Assembly: GCA_943356675.1 (NCBI GenBank)
Contig: CALRFQ010000004.1
Coordinates: 1 to 52,317, forward strand
Origin: Candidatus Nomurabacteria bacterium
GTDB taxonomy: Bacteria > Patescibacteriota > Minisyncoccia > Phycocordibacterales > UBA9973
Direction of reading: 5' to 3'
Length of the DNA stretch: 52,317 bases
Position numbers and translations under genes: made by a program. This document shows, in pieces, positions 22,360 through 30,633 of this stretch. The first letter of the stretch is position 1; the number at the start of each line of letters is the position of its first letter. Below the pieces are notes generated by a model. The model saw only the letters and a list, made by a program, of their open reading frames with translations. It had not been told where the DNA came from and ran no database searches.

Positions 22360-23610
22360 ATGAGTACACGAGATAACGAAGTTTTTGATGCAATTGCAGG
22401 GGAGGCTATTAGACAAAGAGATGGACTAGAACTTATTCCTTCTGAGAACTACGTGTCCAAGGCTGTGCTTGAGGCCAATGGTTCGATAATGACAAATAAA
22501 TATTCTGAAGGTTACCCAGGCCGCAGATACTATGGTGGTCAAGAATACACAGACATAGTGGAGAGAATAGCAATTGAAAGAATTTGTAAGTTATTTGATT
22601 GTAAGTTTGCAAATGTTCAGCCTCACTCTGGTGCTCCTGCGAACCTCGCAGTATACGCTGCTCTCCTTGAGCCGGGTGATACAGTGATGGGTATGGATCT
22701 ATCCCACGGAGGCCACCTCACTCACGGCCATCCGATGACTCTTCCTGCGAAGATATACAAATTCGTGACTTACAAAATGAAAGACCCAGAGACTGGCGAG
22801 ATTGATTACGATGATATGCTACGCGTGGCTCGTGAAGAAAAGCCAAAATTAATTATTGCTGGATTTTCTGCATACCCTCGAACTCTCAATTACAAAAAGT
22901 TTGTGGAGATTGCAAAAGAAGTGGGAGCTATCACCATGGCAGACATGGCGCACATAGCAGGGCTCATTGCTGGAAAGGCAGCACGCAATCCATTTGAAGA
23001 TGGATTCGACATCATCACTTCCACTACTCACAAGACTCTTCGTGGTCCACGCGGAGGAATAATCCTTACTCGTGAGAGTGAAGAGATTGCTAAGAAGATC
23101 GACAAATCTATCTTCCCAGGAATTCAAGGAGGTCCACATATGCACACGATAGCTGCGAAGGCAGTGGCATTTGGCGAAGCAATGACGCCGGCATATCAAG
23201 AATACGCACAGCAAATTCTTAAAAATGCTAAAGCAATGGAAGAAGTTCTCAAGAAGAATGGTGTGCGCATGATTGGAGGGGGGACAGACAATCATCTAAT
23301 TCTCGCTGATGTTTTCGGCTCACTCGGAGTTACTGGCAAGGAAGCGCAGACAGTGCTTGATGAAGTGGGAATTACTCTCAATATGAATTCCATCGCTGGG
23401 GACACTCGTAAACCTCTTGACCCATCCGGAATCCGCTTCGGCACTCCTGCTATCACAACTCGCGGATTTAAAGAAGCTGATTGTGCGGAAGTTGCTCAGC
23501 TACTCATCGACACTCTCAAGAATAAAGACAATGCTGATATGAAAGTTGAAATTAAAGCCAAGGTGAAAGCCATGGCACAGAAATTCCCAATACCAGAGAG
23601 TTTCGTATAA
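22360..23610 (+). CDS. glyA: Serine hydroxymethyltransferase
   Basis: The 416-residue protein is a full-length SHMT: 'ELIPSENYVSKAVLEANGS', 'NKYSEGYPGRRYYGG', 'VQPHSGAPANLAVYAALLEPGD', and 'TSTTHKTLRGPRGG' with the PLP lysine near residue 225. It converts serine to glycine and makes methylene-tetrahydrofolate, the one-carbon donor of ThyA-type enzymes. Its position two genes from the thyA-like gene and close to folA completes the methyl transfer cycle. It follows a terminator, so it has its own promoter in the 50-base AT-rich leader. Confidence 0.97.
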   Translation: MSTRDNEVFDAIAGEAIRQRDGLELIPSENYVSKAVLEANGSIMTNKYSEGYPGRRYYGGQEYTDIVERIAIERICKLFDCKFANVQPHSGAPANLAVYAALLEPGDTVMGMDLSHGGHLTHGHPMTLPAKIYKFVTYKMKDPETGEIDYDDMLRVAREEKPKLIIAGFSAYPRTLNYKKFVEIAKEVGAITMADMAHIAGLIAGKAARNPFEDGFDIITSTTHKTLRGPRGGIILTRESEEIAKKIDKSIFPGIQGGPHMHTIAAKAVAFGEAMTPAYQEYAQQILKNAKAMEEVLKKNGVRMIGGGTDNHLILADVFGSLGVTGKEAQTVLDEVGITLNMNSIAGDTRKPLDPSGIRFGTPAITTRGFKEADCAEVAQLLIDTLKNKDNADMKVEIKAKVKAMAQKFPIPESFV

Positions 23611-23620
23611 TAACATTTAA

Positions 23621-24490
23621 ATGAAAATCCCGACAAAGAAATTAAAAGATGGTTTTGAAATGCCTATATATGGTCTTGGTACTTGGCAGATGGGAGGGAG
23701 AAATGAACGTGATCTTAATAATGATGACGAGGCTGATATTTTAGCAATTAGGAATGCTATAGATGCCGGGATTGCTCATATCGACACGGCAGAACTTTAT
23801 GCAAATGGTTACACTGAAATTCTAGTCGGTAAAGCCTTAGTGGGTTATGACAGATCAAAAATTTTCTTAGTTTCTAAGGTCCAGCAAAAAAACTTGAGTT
23901 ATGAAAATATTTTAAATTCATGTAAACAAAGTCTTGAAAGATTAGGTACAAACTATTTAGACCTCTATCTTCTTCATAGATACAATAAGGATATCCCACT
24001 TCAGGATTCTATTAGAGCTCTCGATAAGCTTGTTGAGGATGGGCTGGTTAAACATATAGGAGTATGTAATTTTAACAAAGAACATTTAGCTGAAGCTCAG
24101 AGTTATACTAAAAACAAAATTGTTTGCGATCAAGTGCATTTAAATTTAATGTTTCGAGAACCAGAAAAGACTGGACTACTTGAATATTGCCAGAATAACG
24201 ATATTTTCTTAAATGCATGGAGACCTGTGGGTAAGGGTAATTTACTAGAGAATATTCCTTCAGTATTGCAGGAAATGTGTGATAAATACAATAAGACTCC
24301 TTCCCAGATTGCTATAAATTGGTTAATAGCACAACCTAATGTAATTACACTTTCTAAAACACGCAACTCCGCTCATTTAGAAGAGAATCTAGGTGCTTTA
24401 GAATTTGAAATGGATACTGGTGATATTGAGCGCTTGCGAACTGAATACCCAAACCAAAAGTACATATCAGACGCTGTTCCTCTTGAATAA
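23621..24490 (+). CDS. Aldo/keto reductase
   Basis: The 289-residue protein has the AKR TIM-barrel pattern: 'MPIYGLGTWQMGG', 'AIDAGIAHIDTAELYANG' with catalytic Asp and Tyr, 'IFLVSKVQ' with the catalytic Lys, 'YLDLYLLHRYN' with the catalytic His, and 'KHIGVCNF'. The C-terminal 'VITLSKTRNSAHLEENLGA' binds NADP(H). It reduces aldehydes or ketones; the substrate cannot be predicted. It follows glyA by 10 bases without a terminator. Confidence 0.92.
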   Translation: MKIPTKKLKDGFEMPIYGLGTWQMGGRNERDLNNDDEADILAIRNAIDAGIAHIDTAELYANGYTEILVGKALVGYDRSKIFLVSKVQQKNLSYENILNSCKQSLERLGTNYLDLYLLHRYNKDIPLQDSIRALDKLVEDGLVKHIGVCNFNKEHLAEAQSYTKNKIVCDQVHLNLMFREPEKTGLLEYCQNNDIFLNAWRPVGKGNLLENIPSVLQEMCDKYNKTPSQIAINWLIAQPNVITLSKTRNSAHLEENLGALEFEMDTGDIERLRTEYPNQKYISDAVPLE

Positions 24491-24493
24491 TAT

Positions 24494-24904
24494 ATGAAAA
24501 TCTTTATTTGCTCATCTAAATATTTCTATAAGGACATACCGCCTATTAAGGAATTCTTAGAGAGTAAGGGTCATATAATTACGCTTCCGAATAGCTATGA
24601 TAATCCTGGTATGGAAGACAAGATGAGGAATATCAGCCAAGAGGAGCATTCAGCTTGGAAAGGTGAAATGCTTAGACTTCAAAAAGAGAAGGTTCGAGAT
24701 TGTGATGCTATTCTAGTTTTAAATTTGGAGAAAAATGGGCAGAAGAATTATGTTGGTGGCGCAACCTTCCTTGAGGTTTACATGGCTTTTGATTTTCAGA
24801 AGAAGATTTTCCTATACAATGACTTCCCAGACAATATTTTGCGTGATGAGCTTGTGGGAATGAATCCAACAATAATTAATGGAAATTTAGAATTAATACA
24901 ATAA
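24494..24904 (+). CDS. Nucleoside 2-deoxyribosyltransferase-like protein
   Basis: The 136-residue protein begins 'MKIFICSSKYFYKDI' and has a Rossmann-like centre 'VRDCDAILVLNLEKNG'. This is followed by 'NYVGGATFLEVYMAFDFQKKIFLYND', in which the Glu matches the catalytic Glu helix of the nucleoside 2-deoxyribosyltransferase fold. Such proteins swap bases on deoxyribose or hydrolyse nucleotides. The surrounding nucleotide genes fit, but I base the call on fold-like patterns only. Confidence 0.55.
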   Translation: MKIFICSSKYFYKDIPPIKEFLESKGHIITLPNSYDNPGMEDKMRNISQEEHSAWKGEMLRLQKEKVRDCDAILVLNLEKNGQKNYVGGATFLEVYMAFDFQKKIFLYNDFPDNILRDELVGMNPTIINGNLELIQ

Positions 24905-24907
24905 TTT

Positions 24908-25474
24908 ATGATTGAAGTTGAGAAAAATTTCCAGCCGACAGAGGATCAGCTTGCGAAGATGCTTGCTGATTCTGAGTTTGTTAGTAATAAAATTCTGCAT
25001 GATATTTATTATGACTTTGAAGATGCTCGACTTTTTCGAGGGTATGTGAAATTTAGATCAAGAAATGGAGTTTATGAATTAAAAATTAAAAATCAAGAAG
25101 GTGGTAATATAGAAGCAAAGTCAGAAACTGAGATTGAAGATGTAGAAGAAATAAAGAAATATTTTAATACTAAAAAAGACTTGAAGGAATTCGTCGAGAC
25201 TGAAATGGTTTTATGGAGTAACTACGAAAACGATCGAACTGAATATCATAATGGTGATTTCGTGATTGATATAGATAAATTAAGCTATGGCTACGGTATG
25301 GTGGAGATAGAGCTTATGGTGGATAGTATTGATAAAGTTGCAGATGCTGAAGATAAAATTATAAATTTTGCCAAGAAATATGATTTCGAAATTAAAGATG
25401 TCCCATCCAAAGGTATCTCTTATTTTAAAATGGTGAAACCAGAGCTGTATAAGAAATATTATCTAAAAGAATAA
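24908..25474 (+). CDS. CYTH domain (triphosphate tunnel) protein
   Basis: The 188-residue protein begins 'MIEVEKNF', the ExExK signature of the CYTH superfamily, followed by 'DIYYDFEDARLFRGYVKFRSRNGVYELKIK' and 'RTEYHNGDFVIDIDKLSYGYGMVEIELMV'. Charged strands line a tunnel that binds triphosphates. The nearest match by eye is the thiamine-triphosphatase-like branch; inorganic triphosphatase activity is equally possible. It starts 3 bases after the preceding gene and 3 bases before a Nudix gene. Confidence 0.85.
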   Translation: MIEVEKNFQPTEDQLAKMLADSEFVSNKILHDIYYDFEDARLFRGYVKFRSRNGVYELKIKNQEGGNIEAKSETEIEDVEEIKKYFNTKKDLKEFVETEMVLWSNYENDRTEYHNGDFVIDIDKLSYGYGMVEIELMVDSIDKVADAEDKIINFAKKYDFEIKDVPSKGISYFKMVKPELYKKYYLKE

Positions 25475-25477
25475 AAT

Positions 25478-25957
25478 ATGGCACACATTCATGAAAAAAT
25501 AGATTATTGCGCAGAGGCATTCATTGTTTATAAGAATAAAGTTCTTCTTCGTATGCATGACAAATACAAATTTTGGCTTTCTGTAGGAGGGCACATAGAG
25601 CTTGATGAAGATCCAGTGGAAGCTGTGATAAGAGAAGCAAAAGAAGAAGTGGGTTTAGATATAGAAATAGTGGGTGATTGCCCAGCACAAGATAATACAC
25701 CAGAGAACAGAGGTTATCAATATATAACTGCACCTCGCTACCTAGGCAGGCATCCAGTAAAGGAAAATCATGAGCACGTTGTTTTCGTATATTTTGCTAA
25801 ATCTTCAACGGACTTAGTTTCCGACTCAGTCCTTGATCATGAGAAGGGTGTGGAGACGAAGTGGTTCTCTATGGAAGACCTTGAGAATACAGAGCTCGTG
25901 CCAAATGTAAAATTTTATGCGACTGAAGCCTTAAAAGCGCTTGGTGATACAGAATAA
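25478..25957 (+). CDS. Nudix hydrolase
   Basis: The 159-residue protein has a full Nudix box, 'GGHIELDEDPVEAVIREAKEEVGLD' in the standard GX5EX7REUXEEXGU spacing. Upstream, 'FIVYKNKVLLRMHDKYKFWLSVGG' is typical of the first strands. It should hydrolyse a nucleoside diphosphate linked to another group. It is one of three Nudix genes in this window. Confidence 0.92.
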   Translation: MAHIHEKIDYCAEAFIVYKNKVLLRMHDKYKFWLSVGGHIELDEDPVEAVIREAKEEVGLDIEIVGDCPAQDNTPENRGYQYITAPRYLGRHPVKENHEHVVFVYFAKSSTDLVSDSVLDHEKGVETKWFSMEDLENTELVPNVKFYATEALKALGDTE

Positions 25958-25990
25958 GACAATAGAACCTTATTGTGATAAAGTTAGTAT

Positions 25991-26641
25991 ATGAAAGAAA
26001 TGCTACATATTCCTAGGCAAATACTTATACTCTTTGTAGTTATAGCGCTACTTATTTTCGGCAGGATAATATTCTCTGGCTCACAATATTATTTATTTCT
26101 ATTTTGGAATATATTCTTGGCATTTGTGCCATTTGTGATTAGTCGAATCGTGTCCCTCATATCGAAGAAGGATGATTCTAAATACATAGGGGTGCTTATA
26201 GCTGGAGCTTTCCTTTGGCTTATCACTTTCCCAAATGCGCCATACTTGGTGACGGACGTTATACACTTGGGTCATAATCGCCTGATGCCTGTGTGGTACG
26301 ATGCGATCCTACTTTTCCTCACAGCTTGGGTTGGAATGCTTTTTACTTTCTATTCACTCTCTAATATCGAAAAGTCACTCCGAACTAAATTCTCACAAAT
26401 AAAAACAGAGGTGATACTAGGCCTCGCTATCTTACTATCTAGTTTTGGTATATATTTAGGTAGATTCCTAAGATGGAATAGCTGGGATGTGATAACGAAT
26501 CCGACTGAGCTCACTTTTGATATCTTAGACATATTCATGCATCCAAGTCGTCATGGGGAAGCGTTTGGCTTTACTATCGTAATGCTCATATTTATATCTG
26601 TGTCGTATTATGCATGGAAAAGTGGGCATGAAAATAAATAA
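25991..26641 (+). CDS. DUF1361 integral membrane protein
   Basis: The 216-residue protein has about seven hydrophobic segments. The diagnostic 'LWLITFPNAPYLVTDVIHL' belongs to DUF1361, a family of unknown function. A second conserved stretch, 'IYLGRFLRWNSWDV', follows. A weak -10-like TAAAGT precedes it. It ends 4 bases before the thymidylate kinase start. Confidence 0.88.
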   Translation: MKEMLHIPRQILILFVVIALLIFGRIIFSGSQYYLFLFWNIFLAFVPFVISRIVSLISKKDDSKYIGVLIAGAFLWLITFPNAPYLVTDVIHLGHNRLMPVWYDAILLFLTAWVGMLFTFYSLSNIEKSLRTKFSQIKTEVILGLAILLSSFGIYLGRFLRWNSWDVITNPTELTFDILDIFMHPSRHGEAFGFTIVMLIFISVSYYAWKSGHENK

Positions 26642-26645
26642 ATAT

Positions 26646-27344
26646 ATGATAAAAAATAAAAAAGGAAAACTAATTGTAATAGATGGCACGGATGGAAGTG
26701 GGAAGAAGACACAAGTGGATTTACTAATGAAGCATTTGTCTAGCGAGGGGTATAAGGTGAAGATGGTAGACTTTCCGGATTACTCTTCAAATTTCTTTGG
26801 AGAATTCATCGGGCACTGCCTCTCTGAGCAATACTTCAACTTCGTAAATGTGCATCCGAAGATTGCTTCGGTCCTATACGCGGCAGATAGATTTGAAACG
26901 AAAGAGAAGATGGAGAAATGGCTAAATGACGGATTTATAATTATTGCGAACCGCTATGTGAGTGCAAACCAGATCCACCAAGGAGGAAAGATAAAGAATG
27001 CGAAAAAGCGCCAAGCATTTATCGAGTGGCTCGATGAGATGGAATACAAAGTTTTTAAAATTCCAAGACCAAATGTAGTTTTCTATTTAGATATTCCGAT
27101 TAATATTACAAAAAGGCTTCTTAAAGAGAGAAATAAAAGTACTTCACGATCCTACTTAGGGAAGAAGAAGGATGTTCACGAGAAAGATTTCTCATTTCTA
27201 GAAAATTCTAGAAAGAGCGCGGTTTGGCTCGCAAAGACTCAAAAGAATTATGTGCAAATCGATTGCGTTTCGAAAAATGTTCTCCGCACTCGCGAGGACA
27301 TACATGAAGAACTGTATAAAAAAGTAGGGAAGCTTTTAAAGTAA
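26646..27344 (+). CDS. tmk: Thymidylate kinase
   Basis: I start at the ATG at 26646, which follows the DUF1361 stop; the track start overlaps that gene. The 232-residue protein has a P-loop 'IVIDGTDGSGKKTQVDLL', the base-binding 'FPDYSS', the 'ANRYVSANQIHQG' motif (usual DRY..S) and 'VVFYLDIPINITKRLLKER'. It phosphorylates dTMP to dTDP. With the thyA-like enzyme, dUTPase and DHFR nearby, the thymidine nucleotide branch is nearly complete in this region. Confidence 0.9.
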   Translation: MIKNKKGKLIVIDGTDGSGKKTQVDLLMKHLSSEGYKVKMVDFPDYSSNFFGEFIGHCLSEQYFNFVNVHPKIASVLYAADRFETKEKMEKWLNDGFIIIANRYVSANQIHQGGKIKNAKKRQAFIEWLDEMEYKVFKIPRPNVVFYLDIPINITKRLLKERNKSTSRSYLGKKKDVHEKDFSFLENSRKSAVWLAKTQKNYVQIDCVSKNVLRTREDIHEELYKKVGKLLK

Positions 27345-27350
27345 CTTCTG

Positions 27351-27378
27351 TTGACAAAATTCAAAATAAGCGTAGTAT
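27351..27378 (+). promoter_or_regulatory. Promoter of the 114-residue unknown gene
   Basis: TTGACA (27351-27356), a 16-base spacer, TAGTAT (27373-27378); the ATG is 28 bases downstream. This is one of few clear -35/-10 pairs. Confidence 0.6.
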
Positions 27379-27405
27379 GAGGGTAAATTTTTAACCCCAA
27401 ATAGT

Positions 27406-27750
27406 ATGACTAGCATTGATTCAACCCTGCTCCCATTAAGGAACTTTTTCCTTTATTTGCTTATTAATAATAAATTACAGATTGAGGAGATCTACAGCAT
27501 CCTCTATAATCGGAAATTTATTAAAGAGAGCGAGTTCGAGGAATTCCAGCGCATAGATATATTGCCAAAATATACCGATATCGCTGAGGCTGCTATGCAC
27601 CCTGAGAATTTCTTATTAGTTCAAAAGATTTTTACAAAATTTTCAGAGTTATTGGGTAATGACACCCTCTATCATGGCTTTGTGAATTATCAGAAAATTC
27701 ACGATGTCATATTCACTAAAGATTACTTTAATCCAGTAATCGAAAAATAA
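27406..27750 (+). CDS. Hypothetical protein (114 aa)
   Basis: I do not recognise this 114-residue protein. It is mostly helical, with leucine- and phenylalanine-rich segments ('LRNFFLYLLINNKLQIEEIYSILY', 'NFLLVQKIFTKFSELLG'), no signal peptide, no clear membrane span and no cysteine. A consensus-like -35/-10 promoter upstream and a terminator downstream make it a monocistronic, probably well-expressed gene. Confidence 0.7.
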   Translation: MTSIDSTLLPLRNFFLYLLINNKLQIEEIYSILYNRKFIKESEFEEFQRIDILPKYTDIAEAAMHPENFLLVQKIFTKFSELLGNDTLYHGFVNYQKIHDVIFTKDYFNPVIEK

Positions 27751-27775
27751 AAGACAATTTATATTGTCGCAATAG

Positions 27776-27797
27776 AAGGCTTACCTAAGCCTTTTTT
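27776..27797 (+). terminator. Intrinsic terminator after the 114-residue gene
   Basis: aaggctt/aagcctt stem with an ACCT loop and six T. Confidence 0.85.
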
Positions 27798-27816
27798 GTT
27801 TGCCTGCCATAAATGC

Positions 27817-27822
27817 TATAAT
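27817..27822 (+). promoter_or_regulatory. -10 box of the IDI-like Nudix gene
   Basis: TATAAT, 8 bases before the ATG at 27831. Confidence 0.6.
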
Positions 27823-27830
27823 CACCACAT

Positions 27831-28337
27831 ATGAGAATTCCGATAGTAAATGAACAGGATGAAGTTTTATATTATAAAGAACGTGAAGAGACTACCCGTG
27901 AAGAAATACGGCGTATTATTGGACTCAATGTTTTTAATGAAAAAGGTGAAGTCCTTATTGCAAAACGCCAATCCAATAAAAAAATTGATCCTAATTTATG
28001 GGGTCCGTCTGTGGCTGGCACAGTGGATGAAGGTTGTGATTATGATGATACTGTAGTTAAAGAAGCTGAAGAAGAAATAGGATTAAAAAATATAAAACCA
28101 ATATTTTTAAAAAAATATTTTTACGAAACTCCTAAAACAAGGCGCTACACACAGCTTTATTACGTCACAATAGATTCTGGTACAAAACTAACTTTGCAAG
28201 ATGAAGAAGTAGCTGAAATCAAATGGATTAGTATTATTGACTTAGAAAATTGGTTTAAAGAAAAGCCAAAAGATTTTATTCCATCATTCCAAAGGACAAT
28301 GAATAATATCAAAGAAATTAATGAAAATAAAAATTAG
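27831..28337 (+). CDS. Nudix hydrolase, isopentenyl-diphosphate isomerase-like
   Basis: The 168-residue protein starts 'MRIPIVNEQDEVLYYKERE', as in IDI/YfcD-type Nudix proteins. It continues 'LNVFNEKGEVLIAKRQSNKKIDPNLWGPSVAGTVDEG' and a Nudix helix 'VVKEAEEEIGL'. True type 1 IDI has a specific Cys/Glu pair that I cannot place with confidence, so general Nudix hydrolysis is as likely as isomerisation. Its end overlaps the dUTPase start by 17 bases in another frame, which points to translational coupling. Confidence 0.85.
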   Translation: MRIPIVNEQDEVLYYKEREETTREEIRRIIGLNVFNEKGEVLIAKRQSNKKIDPNLWGPSVAGTVDEGCDYDDTVVKEAEEEIGLKNIKPIFLKKYFYETPKTRRYTQLYYVTIDSGTKLTLQDEEVAEIKWISIIDLENWFKEKPKDFIPSFQRTMNNIKEINENKN

Positions 28338-28743
28338 AAAATTAAAAGAAGATGCGAAGTTGCCTACATATGCAAACCCGGGGGATGTGGGTATGGATAT
28401 GTATGCGATGGAGACAGTGACTATTCCTCCTATGGGGCACCACAGATTTTGGCATGGATTTGCACTGGAGTTTGAGAATGGCTATGCGGCTATAGTGAAG
28501 GATAAATCGAGCATTTCTAAAGCGGGGCTTCACACTATGGGAGGAGTTTTCGACGCGGGATTTAGAGGAGAATATAATACGCACGTAGTAAACCTTGGAA
28601 GCGAAGCGTATACTGTGGAAGCTGGCGACAAGGTGGCACAGCTCATCATTTACCCTGTGGCTATTGCGGAACTTGAGGAATCTGATACATTAAGTGAGTC
28701 AGTGCGTGGGGAAGGAAGCTTCGGCAGTACAGGCAAAAAGTAA
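28321..28743 (+). CDS. dut: dUTPase family protein (dUTP diphosphatase)
   Basis: The 140-residue protein has all five dUTPase motifs: 'PGDVGMDMYA' (1), 'VKDKSSISKAGL' (2), 'GGVFDAGFRGE' (3), 'AGDKVAQLII' (4) and 'RGEGSFGSTGKK' (5, the P-loop-like arm with the stacking Phe). It cleaves dUTP to dUMP and pyrophosphate as a trimer. In motif 3 the Tyr that packs on the deoxyribose is Phe; the catalytic Asp is present. The Phe resembles the dCTP deaminase relatives ('DPGF'), but motif 5 is dUTPase-like. Confidence 0.9.
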   Translation: MKIKIRKLKEDAKLPTYANPGDVGMDMYAMETVTIPPMGHHRFWHGFALEFENGYAAIVKDKSSISKAGLHTMGGVFDAGFRGEYNTHVVNLGSEAYTVEAGDKVAQLIIYPVAIAELEESDTLSESVRGEGSFGSTGKK

Positions 28744-28744
28744 T

Positions 28745-30469
28745 ATGGAAACACAGATAAAGAATTTAATTAAAGATGCACTTAAGAACCTCGGCATAGA
28801 AGCGAAGGCTATAGTGCTCGAGCACCCAGCGGATATAAAGATGGGGGATTATTCTACGAACGTTGCCATGGCTTATGCAAAAGCTCTCAAGATGAACCCA
28901 AAGGAATTGGCAGAGAAAATCGTGGGAGGAATAAATAAAATATCAGAAATTGAAAAAATCGAAGTTGCTGGTCCTGGCTTTATAAACTTCTATCTATCTC
29001 GCGAATTTTTTGCAAATTCTATAAAAGAAATTTTAAATAATAAAGAAAATTGGGGTAAAAATAATATTTCAAAAGGAAAGAAGATTATGGTGGAGTATAC
29101 AGACCCAAATCCTTTCAAACCATTCCATATTGGTCACCTTATGACGAATGCCATAGGAGAGTCACTTGCTCGTATTACAGAATTCTCTGGTGCGGATACT
29201 GTGCGTGCAAACTATCAAGGTGATGTAGGTATGCATGTGGCGAAGTCTATGTACGGGATTTTCAATTCTAAAGAATATAAAGAAAGTGGAATTCCAAAAT
29301 TAGGAAGTTCTGAGGCAGCTGTGTGGATAGGTGAATGCTATTCGAAAGGTAGTGATGCATATGACAATGATGCTGACGCTAAAAAGGAAATAGAAAGTTT
29401 TAATAAAAAAGTTTATGACAAGAGCGATGAAAAGGTAAATGAAGTTTATGATTGGGGTAGAAGTGTTACCCTAGAAGCCTTTGAAGAAATTTACAAAACT
29501 TTAGGAACAAAGTTCAAGCATTACTTTTTTGAAAGTGTAATGGCACCAATTGGCGAGAAGATAGTTCGAGAAAATATGGGAAATGTGTTTGAAGAATCCG
29601 AAGGCGCCATAGTATTTCATGCTGAGAATTATGACCCCAAGCTTCATACTCGTGTATTTATTACGTCCCTCGGAATTCCACTTTATGAGACGAAAGAAAT
29701 TGGACTTACCGTTACAAAATTTGAAAAAGAACAAAACCTCGACCTTTCTATAGTAGTTACTGCTATCGAGCAAGGTGAATATATGAAAGTAGTTGCGAAA
29801 GCTATGTCACTGCTTCATCCAGAGCTCGAAATGAAGATGAAGCATATTACTCACGGAATGATGCGTCTTACAACAGGGAAGATGAGTTCAAGAAAAGGGA
29901 ATGTAATTACTGGAGAGTCACTACTTCGTGATTCTATTTCCACAATTTTAGAAAAAGTACAAGAGAGGGATATGAGCGAGGATGAGAAGAAAGAGGTGGC
30001 AGAAATTGTGGGAGTATCTGCGCTCAAATATTCAATCTTAAAATCTTCGATGGGATCAGACATTATTTATGACTTCGATAAGTCTATATCTTTCGAAGGG
30101 GATTCAGGTCCGTACCTTCAGTACACAGTTGTGCGTGCAAGTGCGATACTCCGAAAGGCAGAGGAAGCAGGCCTATCACCTGTAACCTTTGACCTATTAC
30201 CTGTTCCAAACGAGATTACGAGTTTGGAACACATGCTCTATCAATTCCCTGAAGTCGTCGCTCGCGCATATGAATCACTTGAACCTCACCATATAGCCAC
30301 ATACCTTACTGAGCTTGCGAGCGCCTTTAACTCATTTTATGGCAATACTCAAATAATAAACAAAGAAGACCCAAATTCAGGTTACCGCGTAGCCCTCGTG
30401 GAAGCTTTCTATAATACTATGAAAAACGGCTTATACCTTTTAGGTATCAAAACTCCTGAAAAGATGTAG
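28745..30469 (+). CDS. argS: Arginyl-tRNA synthetase
   Basis: The start is the ATG at 28745, 1 base after the dut stop; the track start lies within dut. The 574-residue class I enzyme has an N-terminal Add-1 domain, 'NPFKPFHIGHLMTNAIGESLARI' (HIGH), 'NYQGDVGMHVAKSMYG', a 'KMSSRKGNVITGESLL' KMSKS-like motif and an anticodon-binding DALR domain. It charges tRNA-Arg. Length and order are normal. Confidence 0.97.
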   Translation: METQIKNLIKDALKNLGIEAKAIVLEHPADIKMGDYSTNVAMAYAKALKMNPKELAEKIVGGINKISEIEKIEVAGPGFINFYLSREFFANSIKEILNNKENWGKNNISKGKKIMVEYTDPNPFKPFHIGHLMTNAIGESLARITEFSGADTVRANYQGDVGMHVAKSMYGIFNSKEYKESGIPKLGSSEAAVWIGECYSKGSDAYDNDADAKKEIESFNKKVYDKSDEKVNEVYDWGRSVTLEAFEEIYKTLGTKFKHYFFESVMAPIGEKIVRENMGNVFEESEGAIVFHAENYDPKLHTRVFITSLGIPLYETKEIGLTVTKFEKEQNLDLSIVVTAIEQGEYMKVVAKAMSLLHPELEMKMKHITHGMMRLTTGKMSSRKGNVITGESLLRDSISTILEKVQERDMSEDEKKEVAEIVGVSALKYSILKSSMGSDIIYDFDKSISFEGDSGPYLQYTVVRASAILRKAEEAGLSPVTFDLLPVPNEITSLEHMLYQFPEVVARAYESLEPHHIATYLTELASAFNSFYGNTQIINKEDPNSGYRVALVEAFYNTMKNGLYLLGIKTPEKM

Positions 30470-30483
30470 GATACTACTTTTTT

Positions 30484-30633
30484 TATGCTATAATATTAAA
30501 ACTTAATAGTTGACTTTTTATTATGATGAAAAAATATTTATCAATTTTTGTTTTATCTTTTTTGTTCCTAAGCACTAATAGTGCCTTGGCTGTTTATAAT
30601 GCGTCAGACGTGATAGGGCAACGTGATTCTTCA
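30484..30633 (+). repeat. 5' duplicated block of the NHL genes, copy A
   Basis: Promoter, leader, signal peptide and first codons are almost identical to 32432-32572. The block runs from the -10 box into the mature protein. Confidence 0.85.
30489..30494 (+). promoter_or_regulatory. -10 box of the first NHL gene
   Basis: TATAAT; the start codon is 28 bases away, and the leader attaaaacttaatagtt is conserved in the next gene. Confidence 0.6.
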
